Positions 10,801-19,253 of a stretch of 64,000 nucleotides of DNA are shown here, one piece after another. The stretch is taken from assembly GCA_024449915.1 (NCBI GenBank), contig JAMZAV010000323.1, positions 310,001 through 374,000 on the forward strand, given 5' to 3'. How positions within the stretch are numbered: position 1 is the stretch's first letter; the number at the start of each line of letters is the position of its first letter. This DNA comes from Sweltsa coloradensis. Taxonomy: Eukaryota; Arthropoda; Insecta; Plecoptera; Chloroperlidae. The position numbers and the translations under genes were made by a program. The notes beneath the pieces were generated by a model. The model saw only the letters and a program-made list of their open reading frames with translations. It was not told the DNA's origin and made no database searches.

Positions 10801-13480
10801 TGCACGCCACTGCTCACAAACAGAACAAAACATTGAGTTAAGTTGTTGGTCAAAACGTAGCCACGTGTGTTCTGTTAGCCAGCGTTCTTGAAAAAAGCGC
10901 ACACGATTCTTCTCATATTTTGCATTGTCTGCAGTAGGATTAGGTCTCTGTTTCTTGTTTGGGTTATCAACTCCTTGTAAATACCGCGACATATTTGTTG
11001 ACCGCGTAGTTTGAAACATAATGTACGCAATTTTTGTTACAGCTCACCAAAAAAATCACTCGCCCTTTCCAAAAGTTACTCGCCCGCGCAACAATACACT
11101 CGCCTCGGGCGAGCGTTAAATTCGAGCCCTGGTTGTAGGGCCTAGTAAATGCAGAAAGCAAATTTGTGTGTGATGATACCTTATTTAAGCTCATGAAAGT
11201 CTGTGAGTGCTTAGCGGATATGGGACTGATACAAATGTGCGAAGTTGAAAAACACTGTCAAAACAACTTTTATTATCACTTGTATTTATATTTATTCGTA
11301 GTCAGTTGATGGTATACATAATATAAGCTATTAGCTAATATACATGTCCACATAGACCCTATAGTAAGCTCTCAAAATTAACATAAAATAACTAATATAT
11401 TTAACTACATTATTGTATTCCTATAAACTAGGCCTACGTATGCTAAATGGGCTAATTTACTCAAACAATCTAAACCTAAACCTAGGATAGTCTGTAGCTG
11501 TTACATCGTAATTTTCTCTCATTGTAGGAACTCTTTGACTGAATAGAAGGAGTATTTTAATAATACATTCTTCAGTTCATACTTAAATCTAGAAATATTG
11601 TCGATCTTTTTTATTTGGGTTGGTAGTTTGTTCCATATTTGTGTGGCAGTATAAACAGGGCCTCTCTTCTACATGTTACACATGCCTACATAATAAACTT
11701 TTAAAAATAGAAAACCTCGAATGTGTTGTAGGGCCTAGCCGCCTAGTAAATGCAGAAAGCAAATTTGTGTGTGATGATACCTTATTTAAGCTCATGAAAA
11801 GCCATGAGTGCTTAGCGGATATGGGACTGACACAAATTTACTTGTCAATGCAGGGAAAACTTCCAATACCAACTGTTAAATTGTAATGTATCTAGGCCTA
11901 CATGGTCACATGTAAATTGACTAGGTCGGCCTAGATTAATATTTATGTAGTAATTGACAAAGGTTATTTATATAATTTCAGGATTGCAAAGCAATGCTGT
12001 GGGACCTTAATGATGGCAAGCATCTCCACACGTTGGACCACAACGATATCATCACCGCTCTGTGCTTCTCGCCCAACCGTTACTGGCTGTGTGCCGCATT
12101 TGGGCCTTCCATCAAGATCTGGGTAAGATTGTGTGTTAGAGAATTATACCTTAAAAGTAGGGCTGTGCGAGCAGGGATTTTTAAGTCGAGCGAGAATTTG
12201 AAAAAAATTTGAATCTCGAGCAAGATCGAGAACACTGAAATTGCAGTACAGACTTTTAGCACAGTAGCACTGTCTGTGCATGTTGCGGTTTTTGAGCTCG
12301 GATCGGGTTCAGGTAGTAAACTGCACTGGGTTTTTGGGTTGGGTAGGGTAAATCGAAGAAGGCGGTGTAAGTTCTAAATTATGGTGGAAAATGGCTGCAG
12401 ATCTGTTGTAATCCACTCTCCAATGACCCTGAAACTAACAAATCCAGGCCCGCTAGGCCCTAGCTACCCTAGTGTCACTAGCTTAGGGCTACTCATATAG
12501 GCCTCGGCCTTGTTAGCTTAAATTTGTTTTTGTCAGGGCCTAAGCCAAGATGTTGTGTAAAATATGCTTTTATCATCAAAATTCCTAGGGCTAGGCCTAA
12601 ACCAAGTAGGATCCTAGGCCTAGGTGAACCCAATTAATTCATAATTACCAGGCAAGGCCTAGGTCCTATTAACATTTTAGGGAGAGACTTGACCAATGCA
12701 GTAGGGCCTAGGCCTATTTATCCCATTAGTTTTTTCAGCAGGAAAGACCGCATCGACGTAGCACGTGAAATAAACCTGTGAATTAGCTTAAAACGGTCGC
12801 AAAAATACCCGGATCATAAAATCGGTTCCGGGTTATTTCTAGAACCGGGTACCTGATGTCATCCCTACTTCCTGTTGAGTATGTTAACCCGCTCACCATG
12901 TTTCATTTCAAACATGCATGCACAGATTAGTCCTTTCTATCATGGGTTGCGTTCCGTTAACTGCTGGACGTACTGAGCCAGCAGCCAGCGTTATTGACGA
13001 ATACTGGTCGAAAAACCTCCAGCACTTCCAGTAAACTGAAGGCGCTGGGCCAGCAATTTACGGGACGCTCAGCACAGCAGTTAACGGAACGGGTCCAGTA
13101 AAGCTGGCTTACTGGTTCAGTACTTCCAGCAGTTAACAGAACGCAACCATTGTGCCATCAACATTTGCCTGTTTTTGTTTGGTGGCAAGTAGTGACTGAA
13201 AAGCTCCACTTTATTCATATTCATAAATCAACGGCCAATACATCCACATACGTACTTTGTTCCCCAATCTGATGAGTGCTGGAACTGTGATTGTTGTTTT
13301 CAGGACTTGGAGAGCAAGGACATGGTTGAAGAACTGCGCCCTGAAGTTGTTTCTCAAACTGCCAAGGCTGAGCCCCCCCAGTGCCTCTCACTGGCGTGGT
13401 CTACAGATGGTCAGACCCTCTTCGCCGGATATTCCGATAACACAATTCGTGTCTGGCAAGTGTCCGTGTCGGCTCGCTAA
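1636..13480 (+). CDS. RACK1: RACK1, receptor for activated C kinase 1 (3' four exons)
   Basis: RACK1 is a seven-bladed WD40 propeller on the head of the 40S ribosome that also scaffolds kinases. Four exons join in frame: 1636-1844, 2972-3289, 11982-12122 and 13304-13480. All have AG/GT borders. They give about 280 residues, from inside blade 1 ([17 protein letters not shown]) to the stop. WD-type strand ends (LRLWDL, IKLWN, VKVWNL, AMLWDL, IRVWQV) are all intact, and no frameshift is seen. Compared with the roughly 317-residue family, only about 36 N-terminal residues are missing. They must lie left of the window. The first exon here starts with the last two bases of an Asp codon. The third intron is 8.7 kb and full of transposons. 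AATAAA follows the stop by 62 bases. Confidence 0.97.
1845..2837. other. RACK1 intron, no gene
   Basis: AT-rich intron with a few AGGCCTA-type words that are scattered through the whole window. A box-C-like GTGATGA occurs at about 2474, but no D box at snoRNA spacing and no closing stem was found. A block near 2740 (AGCCCTTCAGGCTG) recurs near 35145. Confidence 0.5.
2838..3024 (+). repeat. Tandem duplication of a 3' splice site and exon start
   Basis: Unit 1 (2838-2923) and unit 2 (2924-about 3024) both run GAACTTCACATTGTTC, TGTTGATCTAAAACC, TCTCTTTCTAG, then exon sequence TTTTCGGTCGACAACC and CAAATTGTTTCTGGCAG. Unit 2 is the real acceptor and exon start of RACK1. Unit 1 is a copy lacking the 16 bases that encode most of VLSVA, so using its acceptor would break the reading frame. 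Confidence 0.85.
2972..3289 (+). CDS. RACK1: RACK1 exon (blades 3 and 4, start of 5)
   Basis: The acceptor is TCTCTTTCTAG and the donor AAG/GTCAGT. The 106 codons start [17 protein letters not shown] and continue through [34 protein letters not shown] and [12 protein letters not shown] to ASGGK. All positions expected for the WD blades are present. A decoy copy of its first bases lies just upstream at 2886-2922. Confidence 0.97.
3290..4110. other. RACK1 intron, proximal part
   Basis: AT-rich intron without a recognised gene. The stretch 3762-3822 (ATTAACAATTCCACCTA, CCAACTAACCAAATCGAG) resembles 40663-40715 and is likely a fragment of a dispersed repeat. Confidence 0.45.
4584..5906. mobile_element. 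hAT element D with perfect 8-bp TSD
   Basis: The ends are TAGGGCTGGGC (4584) and GCCCAGCCCTA (to 5906). They are flanked by the identical 8-mer ATATCCTC at 4576-4583 and 5907-5914. Near the left end are ATATCGATA-like words and two GGTGGAGGT motifs (4686, 4739). No transposase was recognised. Most of its length is an inserted pogo-like element. Confidence 0.9.
4819..5847. mobile_element. pogo/Tigger-like element inside hAT D
   Basis: The ends are CAGTAAGATCCCTCTTATCC (4819) and its exact complement ending at 5847, with TA on both sides (4817-4818, 5848-5849). CAGT ends with a TA duplication fit the pogo branch of Tc1/mariner. No transposase frame is left. At 5004 it contains a solitary hAT-type end, TAGGGATGACATCGGGTACC. 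Confidence 0.75.
6124..7032 (-). mobile_element. 5'-truncated non-LTR retrotransposon end in unit U2 (interrupted)
   Basis: This is the same retrotransposon fragment as at 4267, at the same place in the repeat unit, with ATGTTACAT (6115-6123) and ATGTTGCAT (7033-7041) around it. The 3' tail is AATCAATCAATCATCATTAT. The body is split by a fold-back insertion at 6290-6855. The shared position in U1 and U2 but not in U3-U5 suggests the retrotransposon was copied along with the unit. Confidence 0.7.
6290..6855. mobile_element. Fold-back insertion made of inverted 17-bp minisatellite arms
   Basis: The left arm (6290-6516) holds degenerate repeats of AATAAGAGCGACAGGCC. The right arm (about 6645-6855) holds the complement, GGCCTGTCGCTCTTATT. 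Between them lies the start of a Helentron-like element (TTGGATGAGTGAAGCG from 6517). The copy of the host retrotransposon at 4413 reads straight through (CTGCCATTGTTGTCGAGG), giving an empty-site comparison for the breakpoints. Confidence 0.8.
7083..7925. mobile_element. hAT element with TSD CCCTAGTA
   Basis: The ends are CAGGGCTGCC (7083) and GGCAGCCCTG (to 7925), with CCCTAGTA at both 7075-7082 and 7926-7933. Subterminal words are TATCCGT and AACGGAT, which are complementary halves. The interior near 7650-7740 is GC-richer and includes an inverted CCAAT box (GATTGG) and two CCGCCC/GCCCC boxes. No transposase is seen. Confidence 0.9.
8689..10130. mobile_element. hAT element B nested in C (TSD GAGGAGAG)
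   Basis: The ends CAGTGGTGGATGCAGGGG (8689) and GGATCCGCCCCTG (to 10130) are flanked by GAGGAGAG at 8681-8688 and 10131-10138. A run of C near 8722 and 10090 lies inside the ends. It contains no protein gene. More than half of it is the Helentron-like copy at 9028-9790. The bases 8770-9020 include a diverged second repeat (CGGTAGAGCGCGAGCAGACAG) related to the same family. Confidence 0.9.
9028..9790 (+). mobile_element. Helentron-like element (copy G), innermost of the nest
   Basis: It begins TTGGATGAGCGAAGCAAAG and ends ACGCTCATCCAACAACGCG, a GGCGGGACTTAA loop, GCGTT and TTCCTAG. The right subterminal repeat is the exact complement of the left end, and the AACGC/GCGTT stem precedes CTAG by a few bases. 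The interior repeats GAGCGCAATCGAAAAATT and GATTTTTTCACAGAACC about every 120 bp. It has no protein frame. Confidence 0.75.
10821..11019 (-). pseudogene. hAT transposase N-terminal remnant (zinc-finger part) of element A
   Basis: Minus-strand frame with [15 protein letters not shown] followed by SMFCSVCE, the FQ-x-W-x-WL and C-x2-C pattern at the start of vertebrate- and invertebrate-type hAT/ZMYM-like transposases. The frame stops matching exactly at the duplicated CTCACAAA and resumes on the far side of element C (8231-8367, minus strand) with [10 protein letters not shown] and GSQIFR. That shows C landed in this gene. Confidence 0.75.
11288..11667 (-). mobile_element. 5'-truncated non-LTR retrotransposon in unit U4
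   Basis: The minus-strand frame near 11530-11660 reads [20 protein letters not shown] and then [16 protein letters not shown] before a stop. This is the typical C-terminal tail of Jockey/CR1-like reverse transcriptases. The insertion lies between CACTTGTAT and CTTCTACATG, which adjoin in the uninterrupted unit at 8067. Confidence 0.75.
11982..12122 (+). CDS. RACK1: RACK1 exon (blades 5-6)
   Basis: The acceptor is TATAATTTCAG and the donor TGG/GTAAGA. The 47 codons begin [18 protein letters not shown] and end GPSIKIW. The family blade words AMLWDL and [12 protein letters not shown] are intact. It is phase 0 on both sides, matching its neighbours. Confidence 0.97.
12158..12225. mobile_element. 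Solitary hAT-type left end
   Basis: TAGGGCTGTGCGAGCAGGG is followed by complementary words (AGCGAGAATTTG, AAATTTGAATCTCGAGC), the pattern seen at the ends of other hAT elements here. No matching right end was found before 13304, so this is probably a truncated copy. Confidence 0.4.
12780..12868. mobile_element. Solitary hAT-type right end
   Basis: The end GGTACCTGATGTCATCCCTA is the complement of the solitary end at 5004. Both carry ACCCGG/CCGGGT words and a shared core up to AATTAGCTTAAAACGG. The two ends lie 7.8 kb apart across a RACK1 exon, so they are more likely two broken copies than one element. Confidence 0.45.
12944..13148. mobile_element. 205-bp MITE, ISL2EU/Harbinger-like
   Basis: The ends GGGTTGCGTTCCGTTAACTG and the near-complement AGTTAACAGAACGCAACC are flanked by AT on both sides. 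Most of the element is self-complementary (CCAGCA/TGCTGG words). A 2-bp AT duplication is the pattern of the ISL2EU branch. The assignment is by ends only. Confidence 0.6.
13304..13480 (+). CDS. RACK1: RACK1 last coding exon (blade 7 and stop)
   Basis: The acceptor is TTGTTTTCAG. It encodes [18 protein letters not shown], then [28 protein letters not shown] and stops after SAR with TAA. This closes the propeller at the normal family C-terminus. Confidence 0.97.
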   Translation, partial: DLESKDMVEELRPEVVSQTAKAEPPQCLSLAWSTDGQTLFAGYSDNTIRVWQVSVSAR

Positions 13481-13541
13481 GATGAAGAGCTGAGCATGAG
13501 CTGTATTAACATTTATGTACAAGTTTTATGATTAAACGGTT

Positions 13542-13547
13542 AATAAA
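13542..13547 (+). terminator. RACK1: Poly(A) signal of RACK1
   Basis: AATAAA lies 62 bases after the stop codon, with a GTGTATCTCGTGTTT downstream region. The 3' UTR would be short, as usual for ribosome-associated genes. Confidence 0.7.
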
Positions 13548-13565
13548 CATCTGAAAAGTGTATCT

Positions 13566-14708
13566 CGTGTTTAACTGACAAAAAGACTACTTGTACAGCA
13601 AGGCCTATTCTATTGTCTTGCGAGCTCCTTATTCCCTACTGAAATTGTTTGAATTATCCTCTCACAGACTGTGTAGAGGAGAGGCTGGAAGGTGGTCGAG
13701 GCATTCTGCCAACCTTCCTACTTCATGGTGGAATTTTCCTCTTGCCACCTATATTCACATAAATGTAGTAAAGTAGTGCCGGGTTGTTGCTGTTGTAGTT
13801 GTGTTACGTCACGTGTAATGCTAATTTACCTGCTTTCTTTCTTCTGATATTTACCGTAATTCCACTATCGCTGGTTGTTAAAAGGTTGCTTTCTGCTTAC
13901 GTTACACCTTTTATTTTTGACGGTTTCTAAGCTAGGTTTTCTTCTAGGCTATAGCATCAACCTTGATTAGGCAGGAAGTGACGACACAGATAAACTTGCG
14001 CGCGCAACCTATTGGCGACTTGTGGAACTAGGACCGACGTACCCCGCGATTCGGATAACATTATGAAATTTTACACAAAGTATGCCCGAGTCCTACAGTG
14101 TTGACGTTGTTTAACTAGACGAAAACGATGTTCCAGGGCCAAAATTAGTTCGTTATTCAGTAGAACAACATTCTAATGAATAGCTATAGAGATTATTGCA
14201 AGACTTTAGAGTTAGACTGTGCCTTATCTTTCAAAGGACAAGTAGGGTGTGTAAACTGTTTGGTTCCGGATCTGGAAAATCGTTTGTGAGACCAAGCACC
14301 TCCAACGAAGTGTTTGCTGCTGCAAATGTAGGCCTAGGTGTCATTTGTTACTCTTGTGACGTCCGTGAAATCTTCTCTTCCACAATGCCCTGACCCATGT
14401 TTCAACCTTTTCCCAGCCTTCTTAGAGAATGGGAAATTTAATAAAATATACTCCAACCATGTCTTCTCTATTAAAATAACGTGAATCACTTCTAGAAATC
14501 CCATAACAACAATGTTTTGTAAATTGTAGTCGGCATTTTGACATCAACGTGTTTTCAGTCAGCTGTCAAGTGACATACACACTGTGGAACATGTTGAAGA
14601 ATTTTATTACATATTGTCTTACTAAGCCATAATTTTGATGTTGTCGTTGTTTCGTATTCTACAAGGTTTAATGAAACTAATGAAGCTATTGGTAATAAGA
14701 ATGAATGT
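13566..14708. other. Intergenic region after RACK1
   Basis: No conserved gene was recognised. The stretch 13970-14060 is GC-richer (GCGCGCGCAACCTATTGGCG, GTACCCCGCGATTCGG) and might be promoter-like, but no following exon could be tied to it. Confidence 0.4.
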
Positions 14709-14716
14709 ATAATTAT

Positions 14717-15236
14717 TAGGGTTGCCGTCGATAATCGAAATATCGATCGATTATCGATATCAGTAATATGATATGATAATCGATTCAAGTATTTTGATAT
14801 GATATGATATGATTATCGATTTAAATAGTGACATCGATGTTTTCGCGGTTTACCATGCTTAAAAATGCCGCGCTGTCGTATCAACGCGCCGATTGGTTGT
14901 CGGAGTAGCCAATCGCTGCTCAAGTATAATGCCACGCCCACCGCCGCCAGTGCGCATGCGCTCGCAGCGCGATACAAGGCGATACGAAAACATCGCCCGG
15001 CCCGATTGCGATGTATTCAGTACGGCTCGACGTGTTGTGGCGTGAACTTCTCTAGCGTCAGTCTGCCCAATTATATTGAATTCGCGATGTTTCTTCCGTG
15101 TTTCTGCTTCCTAGGCTCAATTTGGAATTTGATATGATAATCGATTTGGGTCTATGATATCGATATATTTCGATATGATAATCGATTCGATGCCTCCGAT
15201 TATCGATCACGATTTTCACATCGAACGGCAACCCTA
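14717..15236. mobile_element. hAT element F with TSD ATAATTAT
   Basis: The ends TAGGGTTGCCGTCGATAATC (14717) and GAACGGCAACCCTA (to 15236) lie between ATAATTAT at 14709-14716 and 15237-15244. Both sides carry many ATAATCGAT/ATCGATTAT palindromic words. The centre is GC- and CpG-rich and contains GTGCGCATGCGCTC, which fits the NRF1 recognition sequence. Confidence 0.9.
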
Positions 15237-15794
15237 ATAATTATGGAATAAAAGTAGTTTAAAACGGGTTATTTTCCTATGCTATAACATTAAAATAGGA
15301 AACGAATGTCCGAATCTGCTGAAGTAGTGCAGCCGGCAACCGCTAGGTAGCGCCAGAGTAGCGCCATTGTCGATTCTAAATATAGATTCCTGGCTGACGC
15401 TATTTTTCTGCCTACATTGTCTGGTTGGCATCCACTGGAGGAGCGCATCTCGAGCCCGGTGTCTTGTAACATTCATTACCATTAGATTAGGTAGGTACTT
15501 GAACTGTTAACATATTCAGCATGATCTGTTTCGATTCAAACGTACAAGGACAAATATAGGCTGAAAATGTGTCAATATTTAATTGGCTGAGTGAAGCAAA
15601 CACTTATTTCACTGGTCCCCCAAAAAAATTAGTTCGGGTGTTTTCTGTGTTTTTTTTTCTTCTCATTTTGTTTGCTTTCTACCGGACAAACGGCATATTG
15701 GATCTTGATAAAAATTGGAGGGGACCACACAACAAGACCAACGAGCCATACAAAGACCAATGAGCCACACAATTATAATTTATGCTATTATTAT

Positions 15795-18652
15795 TGTGTG
15801 GCTTGTTGGTCTTGTGGTTAGCGTATCTGCTTCCAATGCAGAAGGTCCAGGGTTCAATTCCCACCAAAGTCGGAAGTTTTTTAACTTCTGATTTGGACTT
15901 AAGTCGGATCAGTTTTTGTCTTGGGAGTTTGTAAACGGTGACTTTGGAGCCGTCCTAGCACATAATAAATTCAGTAGGGATGTGCAAACTTTTTTTAAGT
16001 TCCGAGTTCAAGTTCGAAAAAAAGTTTACTAATTTGTAGTGGTGTGTGGTCACATATTATTTGACAAGTCAAAAAATGGTTCCCAGTTTACAGGTACAAA
16101 TTTAAAAACCAAAAAATGGATGGTGGAGGTGCCGGTCCAGAAGTTACATACTTTCTTGGTGGAGGTGCCGGTCCAGACTTTGTGATAAACCTCCACCTCC
16201 CTTCTGGTACCTGTAGGGTAAGAGGGGGTCCACCCTAGAAACTATGGTGGAGGGCTCACGGCTAGCTTGAAAATCAGTGAGAGTGTCGTGGGTAAGAGGG
16301 TGTACACAAAACTGGCTGACTTCCAAGAACAAAATATAATATAAAAGGGCGCCACCTGTTTAAAGTAAATGCCTGGGAGCAAACAGGAATCTCCCAAGTA
16401 GAATGCTAAAGTGGAGGGAGTAGGGAAGTCTATTAAACTCCAACAATGATTAAGAACAAAATAAACCAGGTTTATTTGCTGGTGTAAACATAACAGGTAT
16501 AACATGAGTGGTTAATTAGGTCAATAAACAATAATATGCAATACAATGATTAAACAGTTCACCTGAGTGATGAGGTAATTGTTAAAGACAGCAGCTGATA
16601 CAAACTAAAAATGTCAAGTTAAATATGCCTATTCATAACACCTAAATCGTTATAACCGTAGGCCCAATCACTTGTATTCTAAAGGAGTTGTGCATACATA
16701 CTGCCTGTCACATACAGGTGCAAGGTCCACATATCACAACAAATCGATAATGAGTGGAGACTTTTATCCACATGCAAACTTCTGGCATAAATACTATATT
16801 ATACAAGCTCAGGCTTTATAACTTGTGAACTGGGTAGTCACATTAACAGATAAATGAAATAGCATTCCAGACTGTCTGGCATAAATAATAAGCAAGGTTA
16901 AACAAACTACAGCCTCTCTAGATACTATCACAAAATTAAATTTGTTGGGTGGCCGTTACTTCAAAAAAACCTGTGTGGTAGGATTACAATAATAATTAAA
17001 TAAATGAAAAGGCGTTACTTCCACTTAAGCTGTAAGGCCTAATTATACAATACAAACACACTCTGTGACTCTCTTTAAACAGATCGAATTCTCCATTAAT
17101 AAACAAATAAATATGTTGTTACATTCGCGTAGAATGAGTGACACAAAAATAAACATACAAAAAACAATTACACTGGTTTGTCACTGACCTAACCCCTCCT
17201 TGGTCCAATAAGTGGTGGGGAGTGAAATAGTTTATGACGGTACAACAATGATAGTACACAATTATCACTATACCACGCACATAACTCGCTGATGACAGGA
17301 AAAAATGCTGTCTATAATACAAGGTTTTTTAAGTATGCAAAATAACAAACACCACTATTCAAAGCGGCGTGCTTTGACACCTCTGACGTCACATTTACAG
17401 GCAGGCCTAATAGAGCTCGTATACACTCTGTAGTAACAGTACAATAACACCTAGCTACTGACTCGACGAAACAGTGGCGTGTGGCTCAGAATAAAACTTT
17501 GTAAGTAGGCTACACCGTACTCTCACTAGACTGTTTGGTAACAGTTTCAAATACTGACAGTTCTATACAATACAAACCAGCAAAAAAACCAGCCTAGCAG
17601 GGCCAAGGATACAGTTCGTGCCCAGGGCACGTAGGCTACGAGCACGAAGTGACAGTTGCTCGTGTGAAAGTTCAAAGAACACGACAGAAGTCGCGTGAAT
17701 CATTCACCGTCCACGGCGTCAAAGGTGGCCTAGCAATGATGATAGTTTACATACCCGTGTACTCCACAGAACTCCCTCTCACTGACACTCAAACCTAGCC
17801 GTGGTTTCAGGACTCCATAGGAACAGCTAATGGTTCATCCAGGGCTCCAGACCAGACGCCGACGTCGCTTCCTTCTGGGGCTCAAACAGATGTCGATATC
17901 CTCCCTCAGGATCCCGCCACACAACTTGGAAGGTTTCCGCGGACTAGGGTAGTGTGTCGGTTAGCTGTCCACATCTGTTGTAGCTCTCGCGTTCTCTTCG
18001 AACAAAACTCTCATGGACCCCAAACAAAACTAAACCACCATTCGAGCTACTTGCTCCAATCTCGCCCGTCCGTCGACTGATCACTCGCGAGGTATTCAAA
18101 GCCTCAACTCGCTGGACGCGTACGTGATGTCATCATCGACCAATCAGGTTCAACATTCCGTCATCTTTTAGGGGAAATGTAGTCAACCCCCACTGTGGTT
18201 ATGCAAGCAGCTGATAACAAGAGTGGCGGGAAACTTGTAATGCGGCAACTGTCGCGTTACAACTTATCACTATTTTACCTGTTGTGACGGTTACCTTTAA
18301 GTTGGGTTCGAGTTCGATACAGTTTGAAATTTTTGTAAAGTTTGAAGTTCGGTTTTTTTTAACTGGGAAAGTTCGAATTCGAAGTCAAAATAGTGGGTTT
18401 GCACATCCCTAAAATTCAGAGTTGTTCTGAATCGGCCTTGTTGATTCTGGCGTTGATCCGTGGGTGTTTGCACTGTCCATACCACTGATTGCTATATTTC
18501 CTATTAAAAATATCGATCTTTGGTTGGTTATCGCTCACTCGGTGATTACGTCTGAGCCTACAGGGTTGCCTTTGATTTACTGTCTCCGACTGAAAATCAG
18601 TTATATAACTGAGTGGGTTTAAATTTTATTTATTTATTTATTTATTTATTTA
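15795..18652 (+). mobile_element. tRNA-headed SINE, interrupted by hAT element H
   Basis: The head at 15800-15870 resembles a tRNA: A box TTGGTCTTGTGGTTAGCG, anticodon stem TCTGC/GCAGA with a CCA anticodon if a 7-base loop is used, and B box GGGTTCAATTCC. The body resumes after the hAT with AGAGTTGTTCTGAATCGG. The tail has CAGTTATATAACTGAGTGGG and then (ATTT)n. Three further copies lie at 33521, 40981 and 44041, all reversed. A head-to-head fragment of the same 5' end sits at 15729-15765. Confidence 0.85.
15975..18411. mobile_element. hAT element H (2437 bp) with TSD AAATTCAG
   Basis: The ends TAGGGATGTGCAAAC (15975) and GTTTGCACATCCCTA (to 18411) match over 15 bases. AAATTCAG repeats at 15967-15974 and 18412-18419. 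Removing one copy plus the element restores the SINE body exactly as in its relatives. Subterminal words are AAGTTCGAA/GTTCGAATTCGAA. Two GGTGGAGGTGCCGG motifs lie at 16122 and 16158. The 17600-18130 part is GC-rich with ATGTCATCATCGACCAATCA. No transposase is seen. Confidence 0.93.
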
Positions 18653-18959
18653 TGTATTGCTTTTTGAAATGAAAAGTTAACCAGAATCCATAGAATAAAG
18701 GTTTTAATATGAGTTTTTTAGATTTATAATAAGCATTAATAACAATTAACTAGTAACAATAGAAACTTGACAACAATTGCCTACAATGCATTCAAAAAGC
18801 ACTTGCAAAGGAAAAGTGGTCCTACGTAAACTAAAAACTTACAAAAAAGCTCATCCATCAACACGACTAAAAAAAGCATTCGCAAAGCGGCCTAGTGTTA
18901 TTAAAAAATGCCTAAAACTCGATAAATTAGTCCAAACACGCTCTAAGAATCGAAACCAA

Positions 18960-19142
18960 TTCCTGGGCTGTACGCCCCAGACCTGCATTGCCTGGGGACC
19001 TCCCCCCAAACCCCCCATTGTAATTAATCATGTTTTCTTAACCCTTGAAAGAGCGTTTACTCATAAATGATTTTTAAATTACGACCCTAGGGCCCCACAT
19101 ATTGTTTTGCGCGGGGGCCCCTGATTTGAAGTTACGCCACTG
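18960..19142. mobile_element. Solitary hAT-type right end
   Basis: GCGGGGGCCCCTGATTTGAA and then GTTACGCCACTG resemble the right ends of CAGTGGCGTA-type hAT elements, with a GC-rich hairpin (CTGGGCTGTACGCCCCAG) inside. The Helentron-like copy D may have landed in this element, but its left end was not found. Confidence 0.4.
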
Positions 19143-19253
19143 CATGTCAGTCGGTATTTTACCAAAATTAATGGGAGGTTACCGGGGAGGGAGGTTTTTA
19201 AATATGACGGACTCACAAATTCCGTTCATTATTATATCTTAGTGTCTGATACC

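Larger units (their letters stand above)
8368..10812 (+). mobile_element. hAT element C nested in A (TSD CTCACAAA)
   Basis: The ends CAGTGGCGTGCAGA (8368) and TCTGCACGCCACTG-like sequence to 10812 are flanked by CTCACAAA at 8360-8367 and 10813-10820. GC-rich hairpins sit just inside both ends (8395-8450, 10680-10790). It carries the C-terminal part of a hAT transposase on the + strand, itself split by element B. Confidence 0.92.
8137..11131 (-). mobile_element. hAT element A, outermost of a nested stack (TSD GTTGTAGG)
   Basis: The ends CAGGGCTCGAATTT (8137) and AAATTCGAGCCCTG (to 11131) are flanked by GTTGTAGG at 8129-8136 and 11132-11139. Subterminal palindromic words are CTCGCCC/GGGCGAG. 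It keeps the start of its own transposase on the minus strand (10821-11019, continuing before 8368). That reading frame was broken by element C. A large part of its transposase is missing, so it could not move by itself. Confidence 0.92.
4111..11835 (+). repeat. Interrupted tandem array of a ~215-bp unit (five units)
   Basis: Five same-strand copies of one unit occur. U1 is 4111-4266 plus 5931-5967. U2 is 5968-6123 plus 7042-7082. U3 is 7930-8136. U4 is 11144-11287 plus 11668-11743. U5 is 11744-about 11835. Each begins near AGTAAATACAGAAAGC and includes GAGTGCTTAGCGGATATGGG. Where no transposon intervenes, the end of one unit abuts the next (U1-U2, U4-U5). All other gaps are transposons with matching TSDs, so the array was once continuous. 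A frame of about 45 codons with the words FVCDD, LFKLMK and ECLADMGL is open in all five copies. Confidence 0.8.
15583..18895 (+). mobile_element. Helentron-like element (copy D) split by a SINE that holds a hAT
   Basis: The left part 15583-15727 starts TTGGCTGAGTGAAGCAAAC and carries ACCGGACAAACGGCATAT and GATCTTGATAAAAATTGG. The right part (about 18655-18895) carries AACCAGAATCCATAGAATAA and ends AGCTCATCCATCAACACG ... GCGGCCTAG. Between them lies the SINE. About 220 bp present in intact relatives is missing at the junction. Confidence 0.65.

Noticed and set aside
5004..12868. One large hAT element between the two TAGGGATGACATC ends
   Set aside because: It would span a RACK1 exon and five repeat units, and no matching flanking 8-mers were seen. 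Two broken copies are more likely.
13970..14400. A further gene just after RACK1 (GC-richer start, 65-codon frame at 14196)
   Set aside because: The frame has no recognisable domain, conserved motif or supported splice partner.
15800..15870. A functional tRNA-Trp gene
   Set aside because: The tRNA-like part is always followed by the same SINE body and tail. It lacks a paired acceptor stem and terminator.
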